Source: Sphingomonas bacterium (GTDB lineage: Bacteria > Pseudomonadota > Alphaproteobacteria > Sphingomonadales > Sphingomonadaceae). From it: a DNA stretch of 64,000 nt. The notes below the pieces were generated by a model. That model saw only the letters and a list, made by a program, of their open reading frames with translations. It did no database searches and was not told the DNA's origin. Below are positions 27,961 through 39,839 of this stretch, in pieces. Both the position numbers and the translations under genes were made by a program. Within the stretch, counting starts at the first letter, position 1. Each line of letters starts with the position of its first letter. Location: contig NZ_CAHJWJ010000009.1 in NCBI RefSeq assembly GCF_903642285.1, positions 1 through 64,000 of the forward strand, given 5' to 3'.

Positions 27961-30039
27961 TTACAGTCCGATCGCCCAGGTGACCGCAGCGGTAAGTCCG
28001 ATCAGCATGACGAAGGCATAGGTGTAGACATATCCCGTCTGGAGGCGTCCGGCGGCGCGGCTGCCCATCTGCACGACCCAGGCCGAACCGTCGGGGCCGA
28101 ACCGGTTGATCGTCTGTTCGTCGCCGCGGTGCCATAACAGACGCCCGATCGCGAAAGCCGGACGGACGAAGAGCAGGGCGTACAGCTCGTCGAAATACCA
28201 TTTGTGCAGCAGAAAATCATACAGCACCGCGAACTGCCCCGCGACGTGCGCGGGAAAATCGCGATTGCGGATATAGCCATACCAGGCGGTGAACAGCCCG
28301 AGCAGCATCGCGATCGCGGTGCCGAGCTTGATCGGCACGGGCACGCTTTCCATCGCCTCCATCAATTCCCCGCGGAACGCGACCGCGCCGTGCCAATAGG
28401 TCCGGCCTGCCATCGGCTCGATGAAGAATCCCTTGAACACGAACCCTGCCGCGACCGCACCGACTGACAATATCATCAGCGGGATCAGCATGTTGAGCGG
28501 GCTTTCATGCGGATGATAGCCGCCGGTGCCGACGGGAAGGTCATGCTGCCCCGGCGCATGCGCGTCGGGGGCATGACCGGCATGTTCGTCCGCCGCTTCG
28601 TCGTGATGCCCATGCGCCCCATCATGATCGTGGGCGTGCAGCGCGTGCTGGATATTCTCCGACTGCGCCCAGCGCGGCTGACCCCAGAAGGTCAGGAACA
28701 TCAGCCGCCACGAATAGAAACTGGTGAGCAGCGCGACGAGCACGCCGACGATCCACACGCCGACATTGCCCGACGCCCACGCGCCCTCGATGATCGCATC
28801 CTTCGAATGGAAGCCCGCGAACCCGATCTGCGGCAGGCCCCAGACGCCGGGAATGCCGACGCCGGTGATCGCGAGCGTTCCCGCCATCATGCCCCAGAAC
28901 GTCACCGGGATCTTCTTCCTGAGGCCGCCATAGAAGCGCATGTCCTGTTCGTGATGCATCGCGTGGATCACGCTACCCGCGCCGAGGAACAGCAGCGCCT
29001 TGAAGAAGGCGTGCGTGAAGAGGTGGAACATCGCGGAGCCGTACGCGCCGATGCCGGCCGCGAAGAACATGTAGCCGAGCTGCGAACAGGTCGAATAGGC
29101 GATCACCCGCTTGATGTCGGTCTGCACCAGCGCGACCGTCGCGGCGAACAGGCACGTCGCCGCACCGATCGTCGTCACGAACGTCAGCGCGGCCGGCGAC
29201 GTCTCGAACATCGGCGACAGGCGGCACACCATGAACACGCCGGCGGTCACCATCGTCGCAGCATGGATCAGCGCGGACACGGGCGTCGGCCCCTCCATCG
29301 CGTCGGGCAGCCAGGTGTGGAGGCCGAGCTGCGCCGACTTGCCCATCGCGCCGACGAACAGCAGCAGGCACAGCACCGTCATCGTATCCGCGCGGAACCA
29401 CAGGAAGCCGATCGTCGACCCGGCCATGTGCGGCGCGGCGGCGAGGATATCGGGGATCGACACCGTCTTGAAGACCAGGAACGTGCCGAAGATGCCGAGC
29501 ATGAAGCCCAGATCGCCGACGCGGTTGACGACGAAAGCCTTGATCGCCGCGGCATTGGCGGAGGGTTTCCTGAACCAGAAGCCGATCAGCAGGTAGCTCG
29601 CCAGCCCGACGCCTTCCCAGCCGAAGAACATCTGGACCAGGTTGTTCGCGGTCACCAGCATCAGCATCGCGAAGGTGAACAGCGACAGATACGCGAAGAA
29701 GCGCGGCTGGTCCGGGTCCTCCGCCATATAGCCCCAGCTGTACAGATGGACGAGCGCCGACACCGACGTGATGACGACGAGCATCACCGCGGTCAGTGCA
29801 TCGACGCGCAGCGCCCACGCGACATCCATGTCGCCCGACCGGATCCAGTCGAGCACCGGCTCCACCGTCGGGCCGCTGGTGCCGTTCAGATAGCCGAAGA
29901 AGATCGGCCAGGCGAGCGCGCAGGAGGCGAACAGCGCCGCCGTCGTCACGACCTTGGCAGGGACGTTCCCGATCGCGCGATTGCCGAACCCGGCGACGAT
30001 TGCGGCGAGCAGTGGCAGGAAGACGAGCAACTGGATCAC
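27961..30039 (-). CDS. nuoL: NADH-quinone oxidoreductase subunit L
   Basis: Distal antiporter-like subunit of complex I with the long lateral helix. 692 residues. Motifs: [55 protein letters not shown] and [20 protein letters not shown] His/Asp-rich loop ([20 protein letters not shown], residues ~475-495) lies near the C-terminal part and could bind metal, though such loops are common in sphingomonad NuoL. A REP palindrome separates it from nuoK. Confidence 0.96.
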   Translation of the reverse strand: MIQLLVFLPLLAAIVAGFGNRAIGNVPAKVVTTAALFASCALAWPIFFGYLNGTSGPTVEPVLDWIRSGDMDVAWALRVDALTAVMLVVITSVSALVHLYSWGYMAEDPDQPRFFAYLSLFTFAMLMLVTANNLVQMFFGWEGVGLASYLLIGFWFRKPSANAAAIKAFVVNRVGDLGFMLGIFGTFLVFKTVSIPDILAAAPHMAGSTIGFLWFRADTMTVLCLLLFVGAMGKSAQLGLHTWLPDAMEGPTPVSALIHAATMVTAGVFMVCRLSPMFETSPAALTFVTTIGAATCLFAATVALVQTDIKRVIAYSTCSQLGYMFFAAGIGAYGSAMFHLFTHAFFKALLFLGAGSVIHAMHHEQDMRFYGGLRKKIPVTFWGMMAGTLAITGVGIPGVWGLPQIGFAGFHSKDAIIEGAWASGNVGVWIVGVLVALLTSFYSWRLMFLTFWGQPRWAQSENIQHALHAHDHDGAHGHHDEAADEHAGHAPDAHAPGQHDLPVGTGGYHPHESPLNMLIPLMILSVGAVAAGFVFKGFFIEPMAGRTYWHGAVAFRGELMEAMESVPVPIKLGTAIAMLLGLFTAWYGYIRNRDFPAHVAGQFAVLYDFLLHKWYFDELYALLFVRPAFAIGRLLWHRGDEQTINRFGPDGSAWVVQMGSRAAGRLQTGYVYTYAFVMLIGLTAAVTWAIGL

Positions 30040-30055
30040 ACGTTCAAAACCTTAC

Positions 30056-30139
30056 CGTCACCCCGGCCTTGTGCCGGGGTCCAGAGCCAAGCAGCGCCAC
30101 GCCCGTGACCCTGGACCCCGGCACAAGGCCGGGGTGACG
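30056..30139. repeat. REP-type palindrome pair between nuoK and nuoL
   Basis: A perfect 29-base inverted repeat (30056-30084 and 30111-30139) beginning CGTCACCCCGGCC and ending GGCCGGGGTGACG, with a 26-base spacer. It fills the gap between nuoK and nuoL and would form a strong hairpin in the nuo transcript, which could protect or pause it. Confidence 0.9.
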
Positions 30140-30154
30140 AAATAGACAACCGCA

Positions 30155-30463
30155 TCACCCCTTCATCCGGTTGACGTCGTCGACCGCGATCGTCCCGCGG
30201 CCGCGGAAATAGATGACGAGGATCGCCAGCCCGATCGCCGCCTCGCCCGCCGCCACCGTCAGCACGAACATCGCGAACACCTGCCCGACCAGATCGTGGA
30301 GATAGGCCGAGAAGGCGACGAAATTGATGTTCACCGCCAGCAGGATCAGCTCGATCGCCATCAGGATGACGATCAGGTTCTTGCGGTTCAGGAAGATGCC
30401 GAGCACCCCCATCGTAAACAGGATCGCCGCGACGACGAGATAATGGATAAGGCCGATCGTCAT
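30155..30463 (-). CDS. nuoK: NADH-quinone oxidoreductase subunit K
   Basis: 102 residues, three membrane helices, with the conserved glutamates in [14 protein letters not shown] and [12 protein letters not shown] that take part in proton transfer. Starts at ATG 30463 overlapping the nuoJ stop (ATGA). Confidence 0.96.
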   Translation of the reverse strand: MTIGLIHYLVVAAILFTMGVLGIFLNRKNLIVILMAIELILLAVNINFVAFSAYLHDLVGQVFAMFVLTVAAGEAAIGLAILVIYFRGRGTIAVDDVNRMKG

Positions 30464-31071
30464 ATCTCGACCCCCTGCCCGACCGTCGGCCGGGTATTGC
30501 GCGTCGCGTCCTGCGGCCGTCTGGCGACCTGGCGCGAGACGTTCTGCGCGCGGACGCCGCTGCGTTCGCGGTGGGTCAGCACGATCGCGCCGATCATCGC
30601 GACCAGCAGGACCAGCCCGGCACCCTCGAACACGAACAGATAGCGCGTATAGAGCAGATTGCCGATCGCCCGGATGTTGGGCACCGCATCGACGATCGGC
30701 GACGCGCGCCGGCCGAGCTGGATCGGCCCGGTACTCCACGCGCCGACCGCGATCAGCATCTCCGCCGCCAGCGCGACCGCGACCGCCAGTCCGATCCCGA
30801 AATAGCGCGCGATCCCGCTTCGCATCTCGGACACGTCGATGTCGAGCATCATCACGACGAACAGGAACAGCACCGCGACCGCGCCGACATAAACGATGAC
30901 GAGCAGCATCGCGATGAACTCCGCGCCGACGAGGACCATCAGCCCGGCGGCATTGAAGAACGCCAGGATCAGCCACATCACCGAATGCACGGGGTTGCGC
31001 GACGATATCGTCATCGCCGCGGACACGAGGATGACGAACGCGAAGAGGTAGAAGGCGATAGCCTGGATCAT
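30460..31071 (-). CDS. nuoJ: NADH-quinone oxidoreductase subunit J
   Basis: 203 residues from ATG 31071 ([12 protein letters not shown]). Five membrane helices; conserved [27 protein letters not shown], which forms the pi-bulge helix involved in coupling quinone reduction to pumping. A polar C-terminal tail of about 30 residues. A REP palindrome lies between nuoI and this gene. Confidence 0.95.
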   Translation of the reverse strand: MIQAIAFYLFAFVILVSAAMTISSRNPVHSVMWLILAFFNAAGLMVLVGAEFIAMLLVIVYVGAVAVLFLFVVMMLDIDVSEMRSGIARYFGIGLAVAVALAAEMLIAVGAWSTGPIQLGRRASPIVDAVPNIRAIGNLLYTRYLFVFEGAGLVLLVAMIGAIVLTHRERSGVRAQNVSRQVARRPQDATRNTRPTVGQGVEI

Positions 31072-31080
31072 GAGTTCGTA

Positions 31081-31168
31081 ACCCCCGCGAAAGCGGAGGC
31101 CCATCGCGCGACGGCGGTGGCAAGCCCGACGAGCAGGAACTGGATTCCCGCTTTCGCGGGAATGACGG
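31081..31168. repeat. REP-like palindrome pair, diverged, between nuoI and nuoJ
   Basis: Left half at 31081-31104 with CCGCGAAAGCGG, right half at 31140-31168 with CCCGCTTTCGCGGG followed by AATGACGG. Each half is itself a hairpin and the two halves are roughly inverted copies. Same layout as the 30056 element but with a different core and several mismatches, so an older or different subfamily. Confidence 0.75.
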
Positions 31169-31194
31169 TGGCAGGGTGAATCATGTCGCGCCGC

Positions 31195-31680
31195 CTACCG
31201 GTACGGCGCATCGGCGGCAAGGTTCGCCGCGATCGCGCCTTCCCAGCGGTCGCCATTATCGAGCAGCTTGGACTTGTCGTAGATCAGTTCCTCGCGCGTC
31301 TCGGTCGCGAAGTCCAGGTTCGGCCCCTCGACGATCGCATCGACCGGGCACGCCTCCGCACATAGCCCGCAATAGATGCACTTGGTCATGTCGATATCGT
31401 AACGCGTCGTCCGACGGCTGCCGTCGTCGCGCGGCTCGGACTCGATCGTGATGGCGAGCGCGGGGCACACCGCCTCGCACAATTTGCACGCGATGCACCG
31501 CTCCTCGCCATTGGGGTACCGGCGCAGCGCATGCTCGCCGCGAAACCGCGGGCTGAGCGGGTTGCGCTCATAGGGATAGTTGATCGTCGCTTTTGTCTTG
31601 AAGAAATACTTCAAGGTGAGCGCGTGCGCTTTGAGGAATTCCCACAGCGTGAAGGCCTTGACGTATTGCGCGACGCTCAT
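31195..31680 (-). CDS. nuoI: NADH-quinone oxidoreductase subunit I (2x 4Fe-4S)
   Basis: 161 residues. Two ferredoxin-type motifs, [12 protein letters not shown] (62-73) and [12 protein letters not shown] (101-112), bind clusters N6a and N6b that pass electrons to NuoB. A basic N-terminal amphipathic helix precedes them. ATG 31680 overlaps the nuoH stop. Confidence 0.97.
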   Translation of the reverse strand: MSVAQYVKAFTLWEFLKAHALTLKYFFKTKATINYPYERNPLSPRFRGEHALRRYPNGEERCIACKLCEAVCPALAITIESEPRDDGSRRTTRYDIDMTKCIYCGLCAEACPVDAIVEGPNLDFATETREELIYDKSKLLDNGDRWEGAIAANLAADAPYR

Positions 31681-32729
31681 GAACCGACCCCTACGCGCAT
31701 CCCCATCAGGACGCCGGACACCAAGAAAACCCAGAATAGCGAGAAGGGCAGGAAGATCTTCCATCCCAGCCGCATCAGCTGGTCGTAGCGATAGCGCGGC
31801 ACCGTCGCCTTCACCCAGCTGAACAGGAAGAAGAAGAACAGCATCTTGACGAACAGCCAGACGATGCCCGGAATCCAGTAGAGCGGCGCCCAGTCGACCG
31901 GCGGCAGCCACCCGCCCCAGAACAAGGTCGCGTTCAGCACGCACATCAGGATGACATTGGCATATTCGCCGAGCCAATAGAGCGCGAACGACATGCTCGA
32001 ATATTCGGTCTGATACCCCGCGACGAGTTCGCTCTCCGCCTCGGTCAGGTCGAACGGCGCGCGCTGCGTCTCCGCCAGCGAGGAGATGAAGAACATCACC
32101 GCCATCGGGAACAGCAGCGGGTTCACGATGAAGCCGTTGAGGTGCAGATAGACGTTCCGCTGCGCCATCACGATGCCGCTGAGGTTGAACGTCCCCGACC
32201 ACAAGACGACCGAGATCAGGATGAACCCGATCGCGACCTCGTAACTGACCATCTGCGCCGCCGCACGAAGCGCCGAGTAGAAGGGGTATTTCGAGTTCGA
32301 CGCCCAGCCCGCAAGGATGATGCCGTACACGCCGAGCGACGAGGTCGCGAGGACGTAAAGCAGCCCGACATTGATGTCCGCCAGCACCACCCCCGCCTGG
32401 AACGGCACCACCGCCCATACGATCAGCGCGACGGTGAAGGTGATGATCGGCGCGATCAGGAACAGCACGCGGTTGGCGGCGGACGGAATGATGGTTTCCT
32501 GCAGGAACACCTTCAGCCCGTCGGCAAAGCTCTGCATCAGGCCGAACGGGCCGACGACGTTGGGGCCACGGCGTAGCGCCATCGCCGCCCAGATCTTGCG
32601 ATCGGCATAGATGATCATCGCGACCGCGAGCATCAGCGGGAGCGCGATGACGAGGATGCCGACGATGGTCGCGACGAACCACGCCCAGCCGTAGGAGAAG
32701 CCGACGGTGGTGTTGAAGAAGGCGGTCAT
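31677..32729 (-). CDS. nuoH: NADH-quinone oxidoreductase subunit H
   Basis: 350 residues, eight or nine membrane helices, the subunit lining the quinone-binding tunnel. Motifs: ERK-equivalent [60 protein letters not shown] and [13 protein letters not shown]. The start ATG 32729 overlaps the stop of the retropepsin-like gene, so the two are coupled. Confidence 0.96.
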   Translation of the reverse strand: MTAFFNTTVGFSYGWAWFVATIVGILVIALPLMLAVAMIIYADRKIWAAMALRRGPNVVGPFGLMQSFADGLKVFLQETIIPSAANRVLFLIAPIITFTVALIVWAVVPFQAGVVLADINVGLLYVLATSSLGVYGIILAGWASNSKYPFYSALRAAAQMVSYEVAIGFILISVVLWSGTFNLSGIVMAQRNVYLHLNGFIVNPLLFPMAVMFFISSLAETQRAPFDLTEAESELVAGYQTEYSSMSFALYWLGEYANVILMCVLNATLFWGGWLPPVDWAPLYWIPGIVWLFVKMLFFFFLFSWVKATVPRYRYDQLMRLGWKIFLPFSLFWVFLVSGVLMGMRVGVGS

Positions 32730-33127
32730 TTGCGAGTCATGCGGTGGCTCATCACCATCGCTCCAGGAATATCGGGGTTTTGGGGATTGGGGATCAACTG
32801 TTCCCGTCGCGGATCGATCAGTACGTCCATCGCCTGCATCGGTATCGCGCCGAGCAACACCATATCGCCCATCACCATCGCACCCGTGAACGCATGACGA
32901 CCGAACACCTCGACCTTTATCGGTCCGACATAATCCACGGACACCTTGCGGCCATCGGCGACAGTGACGATGCGCTGTTCGATTGCGGACAGCCTCAATT
33001 GCTTGGCTACCAGGGAGGGGATGCACAGATCGATCGACCCGGAATCAACCAAGGCGTTGGCATCAACCTCCTCGAGGTCGGGCTTGGCCGCGTTCGCCAG
33101 CCGAATATGCTGAAAGATGGTGCCCAT
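32726..33127 (-). CDS. Retropepsin-like aspartic protease domain protein
   Basis: 133 residues from ATG 33127. Contains [13 protein letters not shown], matching the catalytic D-[ST]-G-[AS] loop of clan AA aspartic proteases (single-domain, dimeric retropepsin type, COG5550-like), then the flap-like region and [26 protein letters not shown], the hydrophobic-hydrophobic-G and C-terminal strand of the fold. No signal peptide, so cytoplasmic. It overlaps nuoG upstream by one base and nuoH downstream by four bases, so it is fully embedded in the complex I operon. Substrate unknown. Confidence 0.7.
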   Translation of the reverse strand: MGTIFQHIRLANAAKPDLEEVDANALVDSGSIDLCIPSLVAKQLRLSAIEQRIVTVADGRKVSVDYVGPIKVEVFGRHAFTGAMVMGDMVLLGAIPMQAMDVLIDPRREQLIPNPQNPDIPGAMVMSHRMTRK

Positions 33128-35121
33128 TATTCTGCCGCCTCTGCGAAACCTTCGCCGTGCACCAGCTCCGCCGAACACCGCTGCATCGTCGGGCTCGCGC
33201 GACAGATCGCGTTGGTCAGGTAGAAATCCTTGATCGGATAGCCGGCCAGCACGCCCTCACCCTTTGCCTCGATCGACGGCACGGACCACTCGAACGTCGC
33301 CAGCATCTGATGCCGAAGCGCCGGCACCGCGGTATACATCTCCTCGCGAAGCCCCTCCAGACTGTCGAACGGAAGCGTCGCACCGAGCACTTCGGACAGC
33401 GCCCGGAAGATCGTCCAGTCCTCGCGCGCATCGCCCGGCGCGAACACCGCCCGCTCGCCGCGCTGTACCCTGCCCTCCAGGTTCACCCATGTCCCCGATC
33501 TCTCGGCATAGGTCACGCCCGGCAGGATCACGTCCGCCACCGCCGCGCCCTTGTCACCGTGATGGCCGACGAACACCTTGAACCCGGCGAACTTGCCGAA
33601 ATCCACCTCGTCCGCGCCGAGGAAGAAGCCGAGCTTTGCCCCCATCACGTCCGCGATCCCGCCCGCCTGTGCATAACCGAGCATCAGACCGCCCATCCGG
33701 CTGGCCGCCATATGGACGACGTTGAACCCGTTCCAGCCGTCCTTGACCAAGCCCAGCGGCTCGACCAGCGCGAGCGCGGCACCGTGGCCACCCTTCAAAG
33801 CCCCTCCGCCGACGATAACCATCGGCCGCTCGGCCTTGCCGAACGCCTCCATCACCATATCGGGCAGCGCACCGAGCAATGCCAGATCGTCGCCCAGCCA
33901 TTCGGCCTTGTACGTCAGGTCGGTCTCCGGCCCGATCGCGAAGACCTTCGCCCCCTTCTTGATCGCCTTGCGGACGCGCGTGTTCACCAACGGCGCTTCC
34001 CAGCGCAAATTGGTGCCGACCAGCAGGATCACGTCCGCCCGCTCGGTACCGGCGATCGTCGTGTTGAAATTCACCGCTGCAAGGCTCGACGTGTCATACG
34101 CCATCCCCGTCTGCCGCCCTTCGAGCAGCGTCGACCCCAGTTTCTCGACCAGCATCTTGGCCGCGAACATCGTCTCGCAATCGACCAGATCGCCCGCGAT
34201 CGCCGCGACGCTCGATCCGGCACCAACCGCCTTGATCGCCGCGAACGCCTCGTCCCAGGTCGCGGGCACCAGCTTGCCGTTCATCCGCACATAGGGCTTG
34301 TCGAGCCGCCGCCGCACGAGCCCGTCGACCGCATGGCGCGTCTTGTCGGTCGCCCATTCCTCGTTCACGTCCTCGTTGATCCGCGGCACGCAGCGCAGCA
34401 CCTGCCGACCGCGGCTGTCGAGCCGGATGTTCGTGCCGACCGCGTCCATCACGTCGATCGTCAGCGTCTTGCGCAGCTCCCACGGCCGCGCCTCGAACGC
34501 ATAGGGCTTCGACGTCAGCGCGCCGACCGGACACAGGTCGACGACGTTGCCCGACAATTCGCTCGTCACCGCCTCTTCGAGGTACGAGGTGATCTGCATG
34601 TTCTCGCCGCGGTAGATCGCACCGATCTCCTCGACGCCCGCCACTTCCTCGGCGAATCGGATGCAGCGCGTGCACTGGATGCAGCGGGTCATGACCGTCT
34701 TCACGATCGGCCCCATATATTTCTCGGTGACCGCACGCTTGTTCTCGTCGTAGCGCGAATGGCCGCGGCCATAGGCTATCGACTGGTCCTGAAGGTCGCA
34801 TTCGCCGCCCTGATCGCAGATCGGGCAGTCGAGCGGATGGTTGATGAGGAGGAATTCCATCATCCCCTCGCGCGCATTCTTCACCATCGGCGTATTGGTG
34901 AAGATCTCCTGTTTGTCCGCCGCCGGCAGCGCGCAGCTTGCCTGCGGCTTGGGAGGGCCGGGCTTCACTTCGACCAGGCACATCCGGCAATTGCCCGCGA
35001 TGCTGAGGCGCTCGTGATAGCAGAACCGCGGGATCTCCTTGCCGGCAAGTTCGCACGCCTGGAGCACGGTCGCGCCTTGCGGCACCTCGATCTCGACGCC
35101 GTCGACTTTGACTAGGGGCAT
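33127..35121 (-). CDS. nuoG: NADH-quinone oxidoreductase subunit G
   Basis: 664 residues. The N-terminal ferredoxin domain binds a 2Fe-2S and 4Fe-4S clusters: CYHERLSIAGNCRMC, CDQGGECDLQD and CIQCTRCIRF. A molybdopterin-oxidoreductase-like domain without cofactor follows. Part of the peripheral arm that carries electrons from NuoF. Its TAA overlaps the ATG of the retropepsin-like gene by one base. Confidence 0.96.
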   Translation of the reverse strand: MPLVKVDGVEIEVPQGATVLQACELAGKEIPRFCYHERLSIAGNCRMCLVEVKPGPPKPQASCALPAADKQEIFTNTPMVKNAREGMMEFLLINHPLDCPICDQGGECDLQDQSIAYGRGHSRYDENKRAVTEKYMGPIVKTVMTRCIQCTRCIRFAEEVAGVEEIGAIYRGENMQITSYLEEAVTSELSGNVVDLCPVGALTSKPYAFEARPWELRKTLTIDVMDAVGTNIRLDSRGRQVLRCVPRINEDVNEEWATDKTRHAVDGLVRRRLDKPYVRMNGKLVPATWDEAFAAIKAVGAGSSVAAIAGDLVDCETMFAAKMLVEKLGSTLLEGRQTGMAYDTSSLAAVNFNTTIAGTERADVILLVGTNLRWEAPLVNTRVRKAIKKGAKVFAIGPETDLTYKAEWLGDDLALLGALPDMVMEAFGKAERPMVIVGGGALKGGHGAALALVEPLGLVKDGWNGFNVVHMAASRMGGLMLGYAQAGGIADVMGAKLGFFLGADEVDFGKFAGFKVFVGHHGDKGAAVADVILPGVTYAERSGTWVNLEGRVQRGERAVFAPGDAREDWTIFRALSEVLGATLPFDSLEGLREEMYTAVPALRHQMLATFEWSVPSIEAKGEGVLAGYPIKDFYLTNAICRASPTMQRCSAELVHGEGFAEAAE

Positions 35122-35122
35122 G

Positions 35123-35832
35123 TCACTTCTTCTCAGGCGTGGGAACGGTCGCTGGGACCGGAGACGTTAGCCGGTGATACAAAGCTTCGGCCAGCGTCGC
35201 GCGAATGCCTTGACGGTTGGCCGTCAGCTTCACATTCGCAGCAAGACACGGACCCATCGAAGGGGACAGCGCATGAAGCGCTGCCAGTTCTTCATCGCTT
35301 TCGGGGTGCGTCGCAAGCACGGCCCTGATCCCCGCGGGATTGGTCGCGGCGACGCATATACCCATATCCTCGACAGCCGCTGCGCGGCCGGACACTGCTC
35401 CCCACGGGCTGACATAAACGCGCGTCAGCGGCAGCGCAGGCGGTGTCGAGCGTGCAAAGCGGCTTTCGATCAATGCCTCGGCGATCATGCCACGATATAG
35501 GTCGGTAGGAATATTCAATCGCTGTTCGTTACCGAACTCGGAGCTGATCTGCGAATTTGTACATTGAATTTCGCGCCCCAGATTATTCCGCGCGGCTGCG
35601 GTTCCCTTAGGATCGGTCAGCGCCAGATAGTCCGCACTTTGCGCCGATCGGCGATGTACGACACATTCGGCATAGAGGTGCGAGTCAACGACCGACTGCG
35701 CAACGGGCTTGCCGGAGGCAGTCTGCTGACGCTGCGCCACACGCGATCCGATTTCGGCTTCCTGCGCCGAAGCTGGCCCCGTAAGACTAGAGCAAATCGC
35801 GGCAGCGGCCAACAAGATCGTCCAATGCCAGC

Positions 35833-35836
<4 letters not shown>
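35123..35836 (-). CDS. Secreted protein of unknown function inside the nuo operon
   Basis: 237 residues from a GTG at 35836 that overlaps the nuoF TGA (GTGA). A signal peptide is clear ([20 protein letters not shown]). The mature part has two or three similar segments around cysteines ([33 protein letters not shown]), each followed by a short helix, so an internal duplication is likely. I associate such Cys-containing repeats with sphingomonad secreted proteins of unknown role. One base separates it from nuoG. Confidence 0.7.
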
Positions 35837-37123
<1,287 letters not shown>

Positions 37124-37134
<11 letters not shown>

Positions 37135-37402
37135 TAGTCGCCTCCAGTGCCTTCACCCGGCGTTCGACCTCGACGAAGTCCGCTCGCAGATTGTCGATGC
37201 TCGAATGAATGCTGGCCAAATGACCGATGAGCGACTGCTCGATCTGATTTTGACTGCTCAAGCGACGTTCGATGTTAGCAAGTCGATCTTCCATCTTGCC
37301 TTCGAACGTATCGATGCGCTGCTCCATCGTATCGAATCGAGCGTTGAGCCGACGAAACTGCTCGCCCATGAAATTCACGACGCCGTCGTTTTCCTCAGCC
37401 AT
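37124..37402 (-). CDS. Small coiled-coil protein inside the nuo operon
   Basis: 92 residues, soluble and strongly helical with heptads ([18 protein letters not shown], then [20 protein letters not shown] and [13 protein letters not shown]). Family not recognised. It overlaps nuoE at its 5' end by 8 bases and nuoF at its 3' end by 11 bases, so it must be co-translated with complex I subunits. Confidence 0.65.
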
Positions 37403-38069
37403 TCGCCCACGCCCCCCGATAATCGTGGTTCGCGTCCACCATTTCCTTCAGCGTCGTCGGCCCGCCTTCGGGGCAACTCGTCTGACGTCCGATCGTCGAG
37501 CCGGGTTTCGGATGCTCGCCCCTGGCCAGCGCATCGAGCACCGCGGCGGTACGATCGTAATCCAGGTCCTCGTAATTGTCGTCGTTGATCTGCACCATCG
37601 GCGCGTTGGCGCACACGCCCAGACACTCGACCTCGGTCAGCGTGAAGAGGCCATCGGGCGTCGTCCCGCCCTTGATTAGCCCACGGTTCTTGCACGCGGC
37701 GAGCACGTCATCGGAGCCGGCGAGCATGCACGGCGTCGTCCCGCAGACCTGCACGTGATAGCGCCCGACCGGCGCCAGGTTAAACATCGTGTAGAAGGTC
37801 GCGACCTCGTACACGCGCATGTACGGCACGCCGATCTGGCGTGCGACGAACTCGATGACGGGCACGGGCAGCCAGCCTTGCGTCTGCGTTTCCGCACCGA
37901 CCTGACGCTGGGCGAGGTCGAGTAGCGGCAACGACGCCGATTGCTCGCGCCCCTTGGGATAGCGGCCGAGGATTTCGTTCGCCTTGACCTGGTTCTCGTC
38001 CGTCCACGCGAACGCGCCCCAGCGGGCGCGGGTCTCGGCCTCGTCGGGGATACGGAAACTTTCAGTCAT
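37395..38069 (-). CDS. nuoE: NADH-quinone oxidoreductase subunit E (2Fe-2S)
   Basis: 224 residues from ATG 38069. Thioredoxin-fold 2Fe-2S subunit (cluster N1a): cysteines in CGTTPCMLAGS and ECLGVCANAP. The N-terminal helical part includes YMRVYEVATFYTMFN. Its start overlaps the AT-rich secreted-protein gene by 8 bases. Confidence 0.96.
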   Translation of the reverse strand: MTESFRIPDEAETRARWGAFAWTDENQVKANEILGRYPKGREQSASLPLLDLAQRQVGAETQTQGWLPVPVIEFVARQIGVPYMRVYEVATFYTMFNLAPVGRYHVQVCGTTPCMLAGSDDVLAACKNRGLIKGGTTPDGLFTLTEVECLGVCANAPMVQINDDNYEDLDYDRTAAVLDALARGEHPKPGSTIGRQTSCPEGGPTTLKEMVDANHDYRGAWANG

Positions 38070-38601
38070 AATCGGACTGCCAAAGTTCGACGTGCTGAAC
38101 GGAATCAGTGATCGGCTTGCCGGGCGCACTCATGCTAAGGATGACCAGAGTTCGCGGGCCAAAATTAGTACATTCATTTGCCTCACCCGGATTCAACCGT
38201 GGTATTCTTTTTCCCTGTTGATCAAAATCGGGCAAGCCTCTCCGCGATTCTGACAATCTAACGCGCTTTTGGAACATCATTACTAGCGAGTTACCTGAAT
38301 AAAAGCCGTTTATGGGCTTGGTCGGACACCCCCCTTTTATCATCAGTACGAGCTTTTGCTTTAGACTACGGTCCGCGTCAGCGACCGCTGTATTCTGAAC
38401 CGGCATACCATTTCGATTAACGGATATTTTGTCATCAAACAGTGCTAACAATTGGTCGTCAGACTCTACTTCCAGCGCTGCCGAAACCATCTTGTTGAGA
38501 CGAACCAGCTGATCAAATGGCGGCGGCGGACCAAGCCAAGCAGCCATGGTCGCGACTGTTGCGAACGACGCTGTAATGCAGGCCAATACTGGATAAGCCA
38601 T
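38062..38601 (-). CDS. AT-rich gene for a putative exported protein inside the nuo operon
   Basis: 179 residues from ATG 38601, two bases after the nuoD stop (TGA GG ATG). The N-terminus is a signal or anchor (MAYPVLACITASFATVATMA). The mature part (FDQLVRLNKMVSAALEVESD, IKGGCPTKPINGFYSG) is not recognised. Base composition is clearly more AT-rich than every neighbour and third positions are often A or T, so recent transfer is likely. It overlaps nuoE by 8 bases, which means it was taken into the operon without breaking coupling. Confidence 0.6.
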   Translation of the reverse strand: MAYPVLACITASFATVATMAAWLGPPPPFDQLVRLNKMVSAALEVESDDQLLALFDDKISVNRNGMPVQNTAVADADRSLKQKLVLMIKGGCPTKPINGFYSGNSLVMMFQKRVRLSESRRGLPDFDQQGKRIPRLNPGEANECTNFGPRTLVILSMSAPGKPITDSVQHVELWQSDYD

Positions 38602-38603
38602 CC

Positions 38604-39839
38604 TCACCGGTCGCACTCCCCGAACACGATATCCATCGCGCCCAGCACCGCGGTCGTGTCCGCCAGCATATGGCCCTTCATCATGAAGTCCATCGCCTGC
38701 AAATGGCTGAACGCGGTCGGGCGGATCTTGCAGCGATAGGGTTTGTTCGATCCATCCGCGACCAGATATACGCCGAACTCCCCCTTCGGACTTTCGGTCG
38801 CGACGTACACGTCGCCCGCGGGCACGTGATAGCCCTCGGTATAGAGCTTGAAGTGGTGGATCAGCGCTTCCATCGACTGCTTCATCTCGCCCCGCTTGGG
38901 CGGGACCACCTTGCGGTCGAGGCTGGCGATCGGTCCCTCGGGCATCTCGCGCAGACACTGCTTCATGATCTTCGCTGACTGGCGCACCTCCTCGACCCGC
39001 ACCATGAACCGGTCGTAGCAATCGCCGCGCGTGCCGACCGGCACCTCGAAGTCCATCCGGTCGTAGACGTCGTAGGGCTGCGACTTGCGCAGATCCCATG
39101 CGATGCCGGAACCGCGGATCATCGGGCCCGAGAAGCCCCATTTGATCGCGTCCTCGCGGCTCACCACCGCGATGTCGACATTGCGCTGCTTGAAGATTCG
39201 GTTGTCCGCGACGAGGCTGATCGCATCCTCGAACAATCGCGGCAGGCGCGTATCGAGCCAGTCGCCGATATCGGTCAGCAGCTTCAGCGGCACGTCCTGA
39301 TGCACGCCGCCGGGCCGGAAGTAATTGTGATGCATCCGCGCGCCCGACATGCGCTCGAAGAAGCCGTAGCAATCCTCGCGGACTTCGAACATCCAGAGGT
39401 TCGGCGTCATCGCGCCCACGTCCATGACGTGGCTGCCGAGGTTCAGCATGTGGTTCGAGATGCGCGTCAACTCGGCGAAGAACACGCGCAGATATTGCGC
39501 GCGCAGCGGTACTTCGAGATCGAGCAGCTTCTCGATCGCCAGCACGAAGCTGTGTTCCATGCACAGCGGCGAGCAGTAATCGAGCCGGTCGAAATAGGGC
39601 AGCGCCTGCATGTAGGTCTTGTATTCGATCAGCTTCTCGGTGCCGCGGTGGAGCAGCCCGACATGCGGATCGATCCGCTCGACGATCTCGCCGTCCAGCT
39701 CCATCACCAGCCGCAGCACGCCGTGCGCGGCGGGATGCTGGGGTCCGAAGTTGATCGTGTAATTCTCGATCGTGACGTCGCCGGTCGCGGGATCGACGGC
39801 ATCCTCGCGGCTCAGCACCTGGTCGACATAGTCGCTCAC
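38604..39839 (-). CDS. nuoD: NADH-quinone oxidoreductase subunit D (49 kDa type)
   Basis: 411 residues from GTG 39839, which overlaps the nuoC TGA. Related to hydrogenase large subunits and forms the quinone site with NuoB. Motifs: [43 protein letters not shown] and the C-terminal FGECDR. Not fused to nuoC. Confidence 0.96.
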   Translation of the reverse strand: MSDYVDQVLSREDAVDPATGDVTIENYTINFGPQHPAAHGVLRLVMELDGEIVERIDPHVGLLHRGTEKLIEYKTYMQALPYFDRLDYCSPLCMEHSFVLAIEKLLDLEVPLRAQYLRVFFAELTRISNHMLNLGSHVMDVGAMTPNLWMFEVREDCYGFFERMSGARMHHNYFRPGGVHQDVPLKLLTDIGDWLDTRLPRLFEDAISLVADNRIFKQRNVDIAVVSREDAIKWGFSGPMIRGSGIAWDLRKSQPYDVYDRMDFEVPVGTRGDCYDRFMVRVEEVRQSAKIMKQCLREMPEGPIASLDRKVVPPKRGEMKQSMEALIHHFKLYTEGYHVPAGDVYVATESPKGEFGVYLVADGSNKPYRCKIRPTAFSHLQAMDFMMKGHMLADTTAVLGAMDIVFGECDR

